A stretch of 64,000 nucleotides of DNA, from contig NZ_LXWK01000015.1 of NCBI RefSeq assembly GCF_001669775.1, positions 682,001-746,000 on the forward strand, read 5' to 3'. The position numbers and the translations under genes were made by a program. Origin of the DNA: Rheinheimera sp. SA_1. GTDB lineage: Bacteria; Pseudomonadota; Gammaproteobacteria; Enterobacterales; Alteromonadaceae. The notes beneath the pieces are model-generated. The model saw only the letters and a list, made by a program, of their open reading frames with translations. It was not told where the DNA came from and ran no database searches. Positions 56,461 to 64,000 of the stretch are shown here, in pieces; position 1 is the stretch's first letter; each line of letters starts with the position of its first letter.

Positions 56461-57083
56461 GTAGCATTTTTGATAACGACAGCATCGAACTGCTGAAATG
56501 GCCAGCCGATGGTTTGTTGCCGTTGATCGTCCAGCACGCCATTTCCGGCAAAATCCTGATGCAGGGTTATGCCAATAGCGACGCGCTACGCCACACCTTA
56601 ACTTCAGGCCATGTCACTTTTTTCAGTCGCAGCAAACAACGGCTCTGGACCAAAGGCGAAAGCTCAGGTCATTTTTTGAAGTTGCAATCGTTAGCAGCGG
56701 ATTGTGATTCGGACAGTTTATTGGCACTCGCCCTGCCCGAAGGCCCAACCTGCCACGTCGGCACCGAAACCTGCTGGCACGATAACGATGCCAATAGCCC
56801 AAGCTTAAGCTTTTTAACCGATTTAGAAGCGGTGATCGCCGAGCGGCAACATGCTGATCCGAAGTCCAGCTATACCGCGTCATTATTCGCCCGCGGCGTC
56901 AAACGCATCGCGCAAAAAGTTGGCGAAGAAGGCGTGGAATCGGCGTTAGCGGCGATGGCCGGTGATCGCGAAGAGCTGAAAAACGAAGCGGCGGATTTAA
57001 TCTTCCATTTGCTGGTGTTGCTGCGCAGTCAGGATCTACAACTAAATGATGTGATTGAGGTGCTAAAAAGCCGCCATCAGTAG
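56457..57083 (+). CDS. hisI: Bifunctional phosphoribosyl-AMP cyclohydrolase / phosphoribosyl-ATP pyrophosphatase
   Basis: Also called hisIE. 208 residues: HisI part with [30 protein letters not shown] and the zinc Cys residues in DCDSDSLL and CHVGTETCW; HisE part from about residue 118 with [21 protein letters not shown] and an acidic [14 protein letters not shown] helix. Ends the his operon; converges on the FKBP gene 24 bases on, with no clear terminator visible between. Confidence 0.96.
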   Translation: MSSIFDNDSIELLKWPADGLLPLIVQHAISGKILMQGYANSDALRHTLTSGHVTFFSRSKQRLWTKGESSGHFLKLQSLAADCDSDSLLALALPEGPTCHVGTETCWHDNDANSPSLSFLTDLEAVIAERQHADPKSSYTASLFARGVKRIAQKVGEEGVESALAAMAGDREELKNEAADLIFHLLVLLRSQDLQLNDVIEVLKSRHQ

Positions 57084-57107
57084 CCGGCTTTGCTGCTGAC
57101 GCAGGAT

Positions 57108-57449
57108 TTAATCATCCCGCGTCAACACTTCCAATAACTCAATTTCGAAAGTGAGATCAGAATTCGGCGGGATCATCGAGCCAATTTGGCGCTCGCCATA
57201 AGCCAGCGCCGCCGGGACCCAAAGTCGGCGTGTACCGCCGGTTTTCATCCCTTGTAGCCCCAATATCCAGCCTTGGATCACCCGGTTATTACTCAGGACG
57301 CACTGAAAAGGTTCACCCCGGCGATAGGACGAATCAAACTCGGTACCGTCGACCAAAAAACCGCGATAGTGCGTGGTAATAAGTGCCCCACGCACCGCAG
57401 CTTTACCTTCGCCCACGATCAAATCTTCTATTTTCAGTTCGCTCGTCAT
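57108..57449 (-). CDS. FKBP-type peptidyl-prolyl isomerase
   Basis: A 113-residue single-domain FKBP with no signal peptide, thus cytoplasmic. Family signature: VRGALITTHYRGFLVDGTEFDSSYRRGEPF, VIQGWILGLQGMKTGGTRRLWVPAALAYGERQIG in shortened form, and PPNSDLTFEIELLEV. GGAG lies before the 57449 ATG; thirteen further in-frame codons upstream lack support. Helps proline cis-trans isomerisation during folding; specific clients unknown. Confidence 0.93.
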   Translation of the reverse strand: MTSELKIEDLIVGEGKAAVRGALITTHYRGFLVDGTEFDSSYRRGEPFQCVLSNNRVIQGWILGLQGMKTGGTRRLWVPAALAYGERQIGSMIPPNSDLTFEIELLEVLTRDD

Positions 57450-57667
57450 TTCTGCTCCAAGTAGTGATACGCCCAAAATCTGAATCAATTCAACACTGCA
57501 CCCCGCAATGCCCCCGGCAAGTATATCGCCCGACCCAGTTCAGGTGCACGAGCGAAATGGTACTACAACGTTATAAATAACCGGTCGCTCAATTCAAACG
57601 CTCAACATTGCATAAACGTCGGTTTCCGACTATGAATATTTACAGTCGGCTGCAAGAGGAATGCTTA

Positions 57668-58291
57668 ATGTCCGTACCACAACAAGTGTTGATCGCGGAA
57701 GATGACGAATTGCTTGCGCAGTTTATCGCCTTGCAGTTGATTGAATGTGGCCACTTGCCACTCATCGTCGGCGATGGGGAAGAAGCAGTCACTGCAGCAT
57801 TGAGTTACCGTTACGACATGGTGTTGCTGGACTGGCAAATGCCGAAACTGAATGGCCTGGCGGCTGCCACATTGCTACGTCAACTTGGTTACAACAAACC
57901 TTTAGTGTTGATGAGCGCTGATGTTGTCGACACACCAGTCGTTGATTTCTGTCTGCAAAAACCATTGCATATGTCGGAGCTAATAGCTTGCCTCGGCGGC
58001 GACCCCATCGTGCCATTCAATTTTATTGTTGCACCTGAATTACAACAGCAATTTAAATCCGCGTTGGCTGATATTGAGCAGGCCCTGAGACATGCCGCGG
58101 ATACACAGGATGAACTAACCATTCGCCGCCTGATTCATCAATTAAAAGGCAGTGCTGAGAGTTTTGGCGCCGGAGCCATCGCAGAAGCCGCCGATCAATT
58201 GCAACGATGCTGGCAACATAAGCCGCTTCAAACCGAGCAGCTTACAGATTTAATGCAATTACTGGCAAAGGAGCAAAACCATGTTGCGTGA
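57668..58291 (+). CDS. Response regulator with C-terminal Hpt domain
   Basis: A 207-residue two-domain phosphorelay protein. Receiver, residues 1-115: acidic pair AEDDE, phospho-acceptor Asp in VLLDWQMPKLNG, Lys in LQKPLHM. Hpt domain, about 130-207: phospho-His in LIHQLKGSAESFGAGAIAEA. AGAGGA precedes the 57668 ATG; the longer frame from 57608 is unlikely. No kinase lies beside it, so it takes its phosphate from an unlinked hybrid kinase. The stop overlaps the next regulator by 11 bases. Confidence 0.9.
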   Translation: MSVPQQVLIAEDDELLAQFIALQLIECGHLPLIVGDGEEAVTAALSYRYDMVLLDWQMPKLNGLAAATLLRQLGYNKPLVLMSADVVDTPVVDFCLQKPLHMSELIACLGGDPIVPFNFIVAPELQQQFKSALADIEQALRHAADTQDELTIRRLIHQLKGSAESFGAGAIAEAADQLQRCWQHKPLQTEQLTDLMQLLAKEQNHVA

Positions 58292-58727
58292 ATGGAAAAT
58301 TTTGTTGGTCGACGATCAGGATTACACCCGACAACTGTTGCGGAATCTGCTGATAGCGGTAACCCAACATGAAGCGCTAAAACCACGCAAATACAGCTAT
58401 CTACAAGCAAATTCGGCAATGCAGGCAAGATTTATGTTTAACTTGTACCGGCCTGAACTGGTGTTTCTCGATATTGATTTACCGGATGGCAATGGCCTTG
58501 ACGTACTGCAGAAACTGAAAATCGACCGCGAAAATTGTTTCATCGTCATGGTCAGTGGCATCAGCACTCTGGAAAATGTCAAAACTGCCATGAGCAAAGG
58601 TGCTGCGACTTTTGTGGTAAAACCTTTTAACGGCGATAAGATTCTTTCCGCACTGCAATTGTTCGACAAATTTATCAATGAGCGCAGCTTACCGAATAAG
58701 TCGCAGCACCCTTCCTCTCCAATATAA
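58281..58727 (+). CDS. Single-domain response regulator (CheY-like)
   Basis: A 148-residue receiver with no output domain: acidic pair LLVDDQD, phospho-acceptor Asp in LVFLDIDLPDGNG, Ser in VMVSGIS, Lys in FVVKPFNGD. A short Ser/Pro tail follows. Overlap with the receiver-Hpt gene shows they are one operon and probable phosphorelay partners. Between 58728 and 59021 nothing recognisable is seen. Confidence 0.9.
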   Translation: MLREWKILLVDDQDYTRQLLRNLLIAVTQHEALKPRKYSYLQANSAMQARFMFNLYRPELVFLDIDLPDGNGLDVLQKLKIDRENCFIVMVSGISTLENVKTAMSKGAATFVVKPFNGDKILSALQLFDKFINERSLPNKSQHPSSPI

Positions 58728-59021
58728 TCCCCTTGAATTCAGACTCGCACTTCTTCCAGAAGCGGTTACACCGAGCCAGTGCATTTCCCAACTCACACCT
58801 GCGTTTGCCGGTGCTGTTATTGCATGCTGTTAAATAACCTGAACTCAAACTATAGGCAGTACCTTGATTTAGTGCAGAAAAGTCGGGGGGTATATTTTGC
58901 CTGGACTAGGTGTAGGTTTGTGTGAAGCCGGGCGAAGTGCTTGCTTATGTTTACATGACCGGGAATGGCAACAGCGACTGCAATATCTCAGTCGCCCGAC
59001 ATCCATTCACCTCAAAGCCAA

Positions 59022-59474
59022 TTAGAACTCTGGCTGAAAATGAAACGCCACCGCAATACGGTTCCAGCTATTGATGGTCACGATTAATGCCGTCAGATTC
59101 AGAATTTCCAGCTCGGTGTAAACCGCAGCAACCGCCGAAAAGTCTTCATCTGAAACACCATGGGCTGCCACTAAAGTTAAGGCTTCGGTCCAGCGCAGAG
59201 CCGCTTGTTCACGCGCACTAAAAGCTGAAGTGACTTCATGCCAGGCTGGCAACACGTCCAGTCGATGTTGTTGTTCGCCATCTTTTCTGGCCTCTGCTGC
59301 ATGCATATGCTGACAAAAAGCGCAGCCATTGAGTTGAGAGGCGCGGATTTTCATTAAATGGATCAAGCTTTTTTCCAGCCCGGAATCTTCAGCGGCTTTG
59401 GCAAGTCCGACCAAATGCTGCACGATGGCAGGTTGGTTTTTATAAACCTGGGTACGACTAATACGTTCTGACAT
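59022..59474 (-). CDS. AhpD-like carboxymuconolactone decarboxylase family protein
   Basis: A 150-residue alkylhydroperoxidase D-like protein. The redox centre CAFCQHMHAAEARKDG (CxxCxxxH) near residue 50 is intact, and the following ALRWTEALTLVAA and NSWNRIAVAFHF are family typical. Members reduce peroxides or act in ring-cleavage chemistry. The 59474 ATG has GGAGG upstream; longer in-frame codons are not supported. It follows the AraC gene by 40 bases and is the likely target of that regulator. Confidence 0.93.
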   Translation of the reverse strand: MSERISRTQVYKNQPAIVQHLVGLAKAAEDSGLEKSLIHLMKIRASQLNGCAFCQHMHAAEARKDGEQQHRLDVLPAWHEVTSAFSAREQAALRWTEALTLVAAHGVSDEDFSAVAAVYTELEILNLTALIVTINSWNRIAVAFHFQPEF

Positions 59475-59514
59475 AAACACCTCCAATGGTTGAGGTGGCC
59501 AGTTTACAAAGTGG

Positions 59515-60390
59515 CTATCGGGCAGAATTGGAGATATGCGACATCTTGCGTTTTTTGTATTGCCCCGGGGTTTGACCGGTGATCCTGGAAAAATGTTGAT
59601 GCAGATGGGCTTGATCATAAAAACCCGCTTGTTGCGCCACGGCCGCTAAGCTGCAGGTCGGATCGTTGCTGATGATAAACCGGGCTAGTTTCACTTTTAG
59701 TAGCAGTTGCAATTGCGCCGGCGACAAGCCTGTTTCCAACTTAAACTGCCGTTCAAACTGGCGGCGGCTTTTTGGCAACTGCTGATAGACATGCTGTAAG
59801 TCAGCGGCAGGTTGTTGTAAAAGCGGCAGGCTTTTTTGCACCAAACTACCTTGCATGCCACTCTGCTCTGCCAAATGTAATAACCAACATTCAACGGCAG
59901 TCAGTTGGGTCGAAAGCTCTGCATGCTGAGCCAGCTGATCCAACAGCCAGTCAAGCCCTGGCGGGTTTACCAGCCGTAAATCTATTGGCAGATCAGGTAC
60001 TTCTGTAGGACTCAACCCCAGCAACTGAAAAGCGCCGGTTGGATGAAAACGGACGCTGAGGAGCTGCATGCCAGCACTAAAGCGTGCCTGACTTAATTGT
60101 TGTTTGTAACGAAAATGGCAAGTTGGCCGCTGATTTGGCTGAAATTCAAACAGTAAATTGCTACCACCGTCCGGATAAAGTGCATGGCTTTGCGCTGGAT
60201 CCTGTAACCCAGTCACCTTGAGTGACCAATACAATTGCACCCAGGGTTGTAGCTGTATACAAGGCAGATGTTGCTGCAGCCCTAACGCGGCGAGCCGAGG
60301 ATCCAGCTGAAAAACCAGCTGAGTTGGCGTCGCAGAGACCTTCATTTTAGTGTCAATTAATGTGGCAGGTGGCAATTTGGCATCAGTCAA
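59515..60390 (-). CDS. AraC-family transcriptional regulator
   Basis: A 291-residue regulator. N-terminal ~150 residues form a sensor domain with LQPWVQLYWSLKV and LYPDGGSNLLFEF, the DUF6597-like type. C-terminal double helix-turn-helix: SRRQFERQFKLETGLSPAQLQ in part, then SLAAVAQQAGFYDQAHLHQHFSRITGQTPGQYKK in part, both family hallmarks. The frame begins with TTG at 60388-60390; an ATG at 60345 is an alternative without a ribosome site. Probably controls the ahpD-like gene downstream. Confidence 0.9.
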   Translation of the reverse strand: MTDAKLPPATLIDTKMKVSATPTQLVFQLDPRLAALGLQQHLPCIQLQPWVQLYWSLKVTGLQDPAQSHALYPDGGSNLLFEFQPNQRPTCHFRYKQQLSQARFSAGMQLLSVRFHPTGAFQLLGLSPTEVPDLPIDLRLVNPPGLDWLLDQLAQHAELSTQLTAVECWLLHLAEQSGMQGSLVQKSLPLLQQPAADLQHVYQQLPKSRRQFERQFKLETGLSPAQLQLLLKVKLARFIISNDPTCSLAAVAQQAGFYDQAHLHQHFSRITGQTPGQYKKRKMSHISNSAR

Positions 60391-60494
60391 TTTGGTAGAA
60401 ATCCGTCGATTTGTCGATACAGCTTAAACCGCGTCAACTCAGGCGACAAGCAGCAGTGCATGACTCTGGAGGTAGCCATGCACTGTGGTTTGCG

Positions 60495-61139
60495 TTAGTA
60501 CTTTATACTGCAGCCATAAGGTTTGGTCACAGCTGGATTCACCACCTGCCCCGCCAGCACTGCACGCATGGCATTGGCAAAATGCGGCGTGGCTTTTGCG
60601 ATATCTTCAACTTTGGCGGTCGGGATGCTGTCGATGCCGCCCATATATTGCAAAACGCCATTCTTATCAATCACGTACATATGAGGGGTGGTTTTGGCAT
60701 CATAGGCTTTGCCAGCAGCGCCAGATCCGTCGAATACCACTGCTGTGGGTTTGGCGTTGCGACTTTTTGTCAGTTCATCAGCTTTCTCACCGCTAACATG
60801 ACCTTGTTTACCCGGCGCCGACGAAATGACGCTCAGCCACACCTGATCGGCATTGGCAGTAAATTCGCCTTGTAGCGCCTGCATATTGCCGCTGTAGTGT
60901 TTGACTACAAACGGACATTGGTCATTGGTCCATTCCAGCACCAGCGTTTTACCGGCAAAATCTTTGAGTTGATGCTGCTTGCCCTGGCTATCGACGACGG
61001 TGAAATCCGGCGCTGGCTGGCCAACCTGGGGCATTGCCAGGGCCAAAGTACTGCTAAAACTCAGACCAGCAACCAAAATTGCTTTGGACATCAAACGGCT
61101 TGTTGCTTGAAATTGTTGTATTTTCATCTGATGGATCAT
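60495..61139 (-). CDS. Periplasmic redoxin (AhpC/TSA-like)
   Basis: A 214-residue thioredoxin-fold protein with signal peptide (ILVAGLSFSSTLALA). It has just two Cys: Cys75 in WTNDQCPFVVKH and Cys210 in the C-terminal PYGCSIKY. That pair, rather than a CxxC, should form the disulfide during turnover. GQPAPDFTVVDSQGK is the usual redoxin opening. AGGAG lies 8 bases before the ATG. It follows the DsbD-like gene by 52 bases; the latter could re-reduce it. Confidence 0.92.
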   Translation of the reverse strand: MIHQMKIQQFQATSRLMSKAILVAGLSFSSTLALAMPQVGQPAPDFTVVDSQGKQHQLKDFAGKTLVLEWTNDQCPFVVKHYSGNMQALQGEFTANADQVWLSVISSAPGKQGHVSGEKADELTKSRNAKPTAVVFDGSGAAGKAYDAKTTPHMYVIDKNGVLQYMGGIDSIPTAKVEDIAKATPHFANAMRAVLAGQVVNPAVTKPYGCSIKY

Positions 61140-61191
61140 CTGTTGAGCTCCTGATTAAAAAACACTGTTAAAAAATCATCGTTGTTCTGTC

Positions 61192-63354
61192 TTAGAGCTT
61201 TGGCTGCTGCGGTCCCGCAGCAAGTGCTTCCGACAGGGTGTTTGGTGTCAGAATTTGCGGCAACACCTGGCCGTCCTGCCCCGGAAAATACAACACATAC
61301 AGCGGCACGCCATCGCGGCCATATTGTTTTAAATAGGCGCTAATGACCGGATCTTGTTTGGTCCAGTCGCCTTTTAAATAACTCAGCTGATACTGCTGCA
61401 TGGCAGCTTTACTCTGTACGGTATTGAGCGCCACCCGTTCATTCACCAGACAAGTAATGCACCAATCTGCAGTCATATTCACCAGTACAGGTTTGCCCTG
61501 GGCTCGTAATTCTTGTAACCGTGCAATTGACCAGGTTTCTGCCGAATGCGCTGATGCCGGGCTTGCTGACGCCGACTTTGTCGTCAGCTCAGGTTGACTG
61601 ATACTCAGCAGTGCTAACACCAAAGCAATCAACGCAATACCTTGTTTTAGAAAGGTTCTGTGTCCTTGCTGTTGAGCAACTTGCACCAAACCCCATTGCC
61701 AACACGCCACCGCTAACGCGACTAAACCCAATAACGCCAGCGCCAAAGCATCAATACTGGTTTGCCGGCCGTACACCCACAACAACCAAACCGCACTCAG
61801 GTACAAAGGGATCGCCAGCCAATGTTTTAACTGTTCCATCCATGGCCCGGGTTTGGGTAGTTTTGCCGCCAATTGCGGCCATAGCGCCAGCAGTAAAAAT
61901 GGCAATGCCATCCCTAAGCCCAGCGCTGCAAACACCAACAACGCCACTGCAGCCGACTGCGTGGCCGCATAACCTAAAGCAGTGCCCATCATCGGTGCAG
62001 TGCAAGGGCTAGCGACTGCCACCGCCAACACGCCGGTAAAAAACGAACCACGGTGGCCGCTTTGTTGCGTTAGCTGTTGACCGCTATTCATCAGCCCCAG
62101 CCCAAACTGCAATAAACCGGACAAACTTAAGCCCAGCGCAAACAGTAAAAATGCCAACAACGCCACTAACAATGGGTTTTGCAACTGAAAACCCCAGCCC
62201 AGACTTTCGCCACCGGCACGCAGCAATAACAACAGCGCCGCCAGTGCCACAAAACTGACCACCACGCCCAAGCTGTACCACAAAGCTTCAGCGCGCTGCG
62301 CGGCCAGTTGTTGACCGGCGCGCGACAGGCTCAGTGCTTTGAGCGACAATACCGGAAAGACGCAAGGCATCAGATTCAGGATCAGCCCGCCTGCGAGCGC
62401 AAACAGCAGCATCGACGCAAATTCAGTCAACGCAAATGTTTGAGGTGGTGGATTTTTGGGGTTCTTCGCAGCAAAGGCTGGCGATGTCGTAGTTTGATGG
62501 TGCAACAGCAGTTGTTTGGCACCGCTAGCGGTGATCAGTACCAGCGGCAACGCTGCCGGAGCCTGACTAAAATAAGTATTTTGTGGTTGTCGCAGCGTCA
62601 GCTGTCCAGGTTCGCCTTGCACTGCCTGATAGTGCATTTGTTGATTGGCGGCATGGTCAACAATTTCACCGCTCCCCACAAAAAATGCGCTGACTTGAAG
62701 GTCTTGCGGCAGCTCAATCACCGCAGAAAACGACTGATCCTGCATTTGATATCGCCCTACCAAGGTCAATGCCTGCGGCAACGCTTGCCGGGCTTTCGCA
62801 AACAAAGCGCTGGCGGCAGTAGAAACTTCAGCAGTGGCTGCGACTGGCAACGTCAGACGAAAGCTGGCGGTTGCCGGAATACAAATTTCCTGACACACCA
62901 ACCAATCGACGGTGGCGACAATATCCAGACTTTCGTCAGTAAAATCAGCTGGGATCTTAAGATCGGTCAGTAAAACACTTTGACCTTCATAACCATAATT
63001 AACCAGCGGCGGAACTTTGATCACTTTTGGTGTTGGCCACTGGATAGCTCCAGCGCTAACGCCAGCTGGCAACTGCCAGTTTATTGTGGTGGCAAGCCCC
63101 GAATCGCCAGGGTTTAACCAGTAGCTATGCCAATGCGGCTCGTGTTGAGTATTGAGCGCCAGCGTCACGGTCTGGCCCGGTTGCAGCTGACGATATTCGC
63201 TGACCAGCTCGGCTTTTAAGTGGGTACTTTGCACCCAGCCACTACTTGCGGCATAGGCGGCCGGGCACCATAGCAAATACAGCCAGGTCAACAGCCGGAT
63301 CCATCGGAAATGAGCAAACAGCGCCAGTTTTGTACTCAAACCAAGCTTATGCAA
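61192..63354 (-). CDS. DsbD/ScsB-type thiol:disulfide interchange protein
   Basis: A 720-residue inner-membrane reductant conduit. A signal segment (LTWLYLLWCPAAYA) precedes an N-terminal periplasmic domain with VCQEIC near residue 150-155; the core has about eight helices from residue 315 with Cys in NLMPCVFPVLSL and ASPCTAPMMG; the C-terminal thioredoxin domain has TADWCITCLVN. It passes electrons from cytoplasmic thioredoxin to periplasmic partners. The first codon is TTG (63352-63354); no ATG is available in the signal region, so the start is uncertain. Next to the two-Cys redoxin. Confidence 0.9.
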   Translation of the reverse strand: MHKLGLSTKLALFAHFRWIRLLTWLYLLWCPAAYAASSGWVQSTHLKAELVSEYRQLQPGQTVTLALNTQHEPHWHSYWLNPGDSGLATTINWQLPAGVSAGAIQWPTPKVIKVPPLVNYGYEGQSVLLTDLKIPADFTDESLDIVATVDWLVCQEICIPATASFRLTLPVAATAEVSTAASALFAKARQALPQALTLVGRYQMQDQSFSAVIELPQDLQVSAFFVGSGEIVDHAANQQMHYQAVQGEPGQLTLRQPQNTYFSQAPAALPLVLITASGAKQLLLHHQTTTSPAFAAKNPKNPPPQTFALTEFASMLLFALAGGLILNLMPCVFPVLSLKALSLSRAGQQLAAQRAEALWYSLGVVVSFVALAALLLLLRAGGESLGWGFQLQNPLLVALLAFLLFALGLSLSGLLQFGLGLMNSGQQLTQQSGHRGSFFTGVLAVAVASPCTAPMMGTALGYAATQSAAVALLVFAALGLGMALPFLLLALWPQLAAKLPKPGPWMEQLKHWLAIPLYLSAVWLLWVYGRQTSIDALALALLGLVALAVACWQWGLVQVAQQQGHRTFLKQGIALIALVLALLSISQPELTTKSASASPASAHSAETWSIARLQELRAQGKPVLVNMTADWCITCLVNERVALNTVQSKAAMQQYQLSYLKGDWTKQDPVISAYLKQYGRDGVPLYVLYFPGQDGQVLPQILTPNTLSEALAAGPQQPKL

Positions 63355-63486
63355 ACCAAGCCAACCTGTATCGTCACTATCGGATAAGTTAGTGTACGAA
63401 ATTCCGCCACATCCGATCGGCTATACAATTGCCATCAACCGCACCAGAGCAGCATTCTGCCTCAGTGCGGTTCAAGGTAACGGCTA

Positions 63487-64000
63487 TTACAAGCTTTGTG
63501 GCAACAGGATCTCAGCCGCCTTAACTTCGGCTGGCAATAACTGCCGCCACCACTGCTCAGTTGCGGCCTCAAATACGGCCTCATTCTGATTGATGCTGGC
63601 AGACTCCGCCAACAACACCGTCTGCCCAAACATCGGCGTTAATAATGGCACCTGATATGCAGCCGCCGCAGTGCTCAAGCGCAGCAGCGGCTCATACCAG
63701 GGGTGCATCGCCAAATCAAAGCTGCTGTTATGCACCGGGATCATCACTTTGCCGAGTAAATCCAAATGCGCGCGCAGCGATTGTTCCGGCTGCATATGAA
63801 TATCAGACCACATATCGTCATAAGCACCGGTTTCAATCAACGTCAGATCAAAAGGTCCTAATCTGCGGCCAATTTCGGCAAAACCCGGGAAATAACCAGA
63901 ATCGCCGCTGAAGTATAAATTCAGCTTTTCAGTTTTAATCGCCCAGGATGCCCACAAGGTTTGGTTTTTATCAAACAAACCACGGCCGGAAAAATGCTGA
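63487..64000 (-). CDS. MBL-fold metallo-hydrolase, C-terminal part
   Basis: The frame stays open to the right edge, so the N-terminus with the HxHxDH site is missing. Visible are YFSGDSGYFPGFAEIG with a metal-binding Asp, IETGAYDDMWSDIHMQPEQS and IPVHNSSFDLAMHPWYEPL. These are typical of the NAPE-PLD/UlaG-like group of MBL hydrolases, whose substrates include phospholipid derivatives or lactones. The substrate here is unknown. Confidence 0.88.
   Translation of the reverse strand, partial: QHFSGRGLFDKNQTLWASWAIKTEKLNLYFSGDSGYFPGFAEIGRRLGPFDLTLIETGAYDDMWSDIHMQPEQSLRAHLDLLGKVMIPVHNSSFDLAMHPWYEPLLRLSTAAAAYQVPLLTPMFGQTVLLAESASINQNEAVFEAATEQWWRQLLPAEVKAAEILLPQSL

Overview
This 64 kb window looks like ordinary chromosome from a free-living gammaproteobacterium of the Alteromonadales/Chromatiaceae type, and a Rheinheimera-like genome would fit best. 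That placement is an inference from gene content and order: SMC is present rather than MukBEF, HisB and HisIE are fused as in gammaproteobacteria, a large TonB-dependent receptor sits among core genes, and the min/ycg and rnd/fadD/slp/tsaB/yoaA neighbourhoods are joined. No phage, integron, CRISPR array, insertion-sequence transposase or classical defence island was seen. Most of the window is core metabolism and cell biology.

Layout. 0-9 kb: the end of a sensor kinase, a PAS-GAF-GGDEF diguanylate cyclase, ppnP, an Atm1-type ABC exporter, a DUF4397 lipoprotein, a Ca/Na antiporter, rpiA and serA. 9-15 kb: a DUF481 outer membrane protein, gltX, four tRNA-Val(UAC) genes behind a consensus promoter, a lipoprotein, and a TPR protein whose receiver domain lacks the phospho-acceptor Asp. 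15-26.5 kb: DUF2919-like protein, ligA, a TonB-dependent receptor lying between ligA and zipA, zipA and smc (all minus strand), then cysZ on the plus strand. 26.5-30.3 kb: creB-creC-creD. 30.3-37.1 kb: mscS, ycgN, ycgM, an MltB-type transglycosylase and ycgL facing minCDE, then rnd. 37.2-49 kb: fadD, a slp/methyltransferase/hydrolase operon, an alkaline phosphatase, an SDR/DUF2878/chalcone-isomerase-like trio, and yoaA-tsaB. 49.4-57.1 kb: a complete his operon (hisL leader with attenuator, then GDCBHAF-IE). 57.1-64 kb: an FKBP, two orphan response regulators, an AraC regulator with an AhpD-like protein, a periplasmic redoxin with a DsbD/ScsB-like reductase, and a partial metallo-hydrolase.

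The most unusual signals lie in the non-coding DNA: (1) a ~125 bp palindromic MITE-like element present twice, once beside smc and once inside the his operon between hisH and hisA; (2) four tandem 11-bp repeats directly upstream of creD that match the period of the known CreB box; (3) two TGTTA-n5-TAACA palindromes 125 bp apart upstream of the TonB receptor; (4) a perfect 24-bp inverted repeat beginning GGGGTCAGAGTC after creD. Among proteins, the Ser-for-Asp receiver fused to TPRs and the exceptionally glutamine-rich SMC coiled coils stand out. I found no convincing wholly new multi-gene system.
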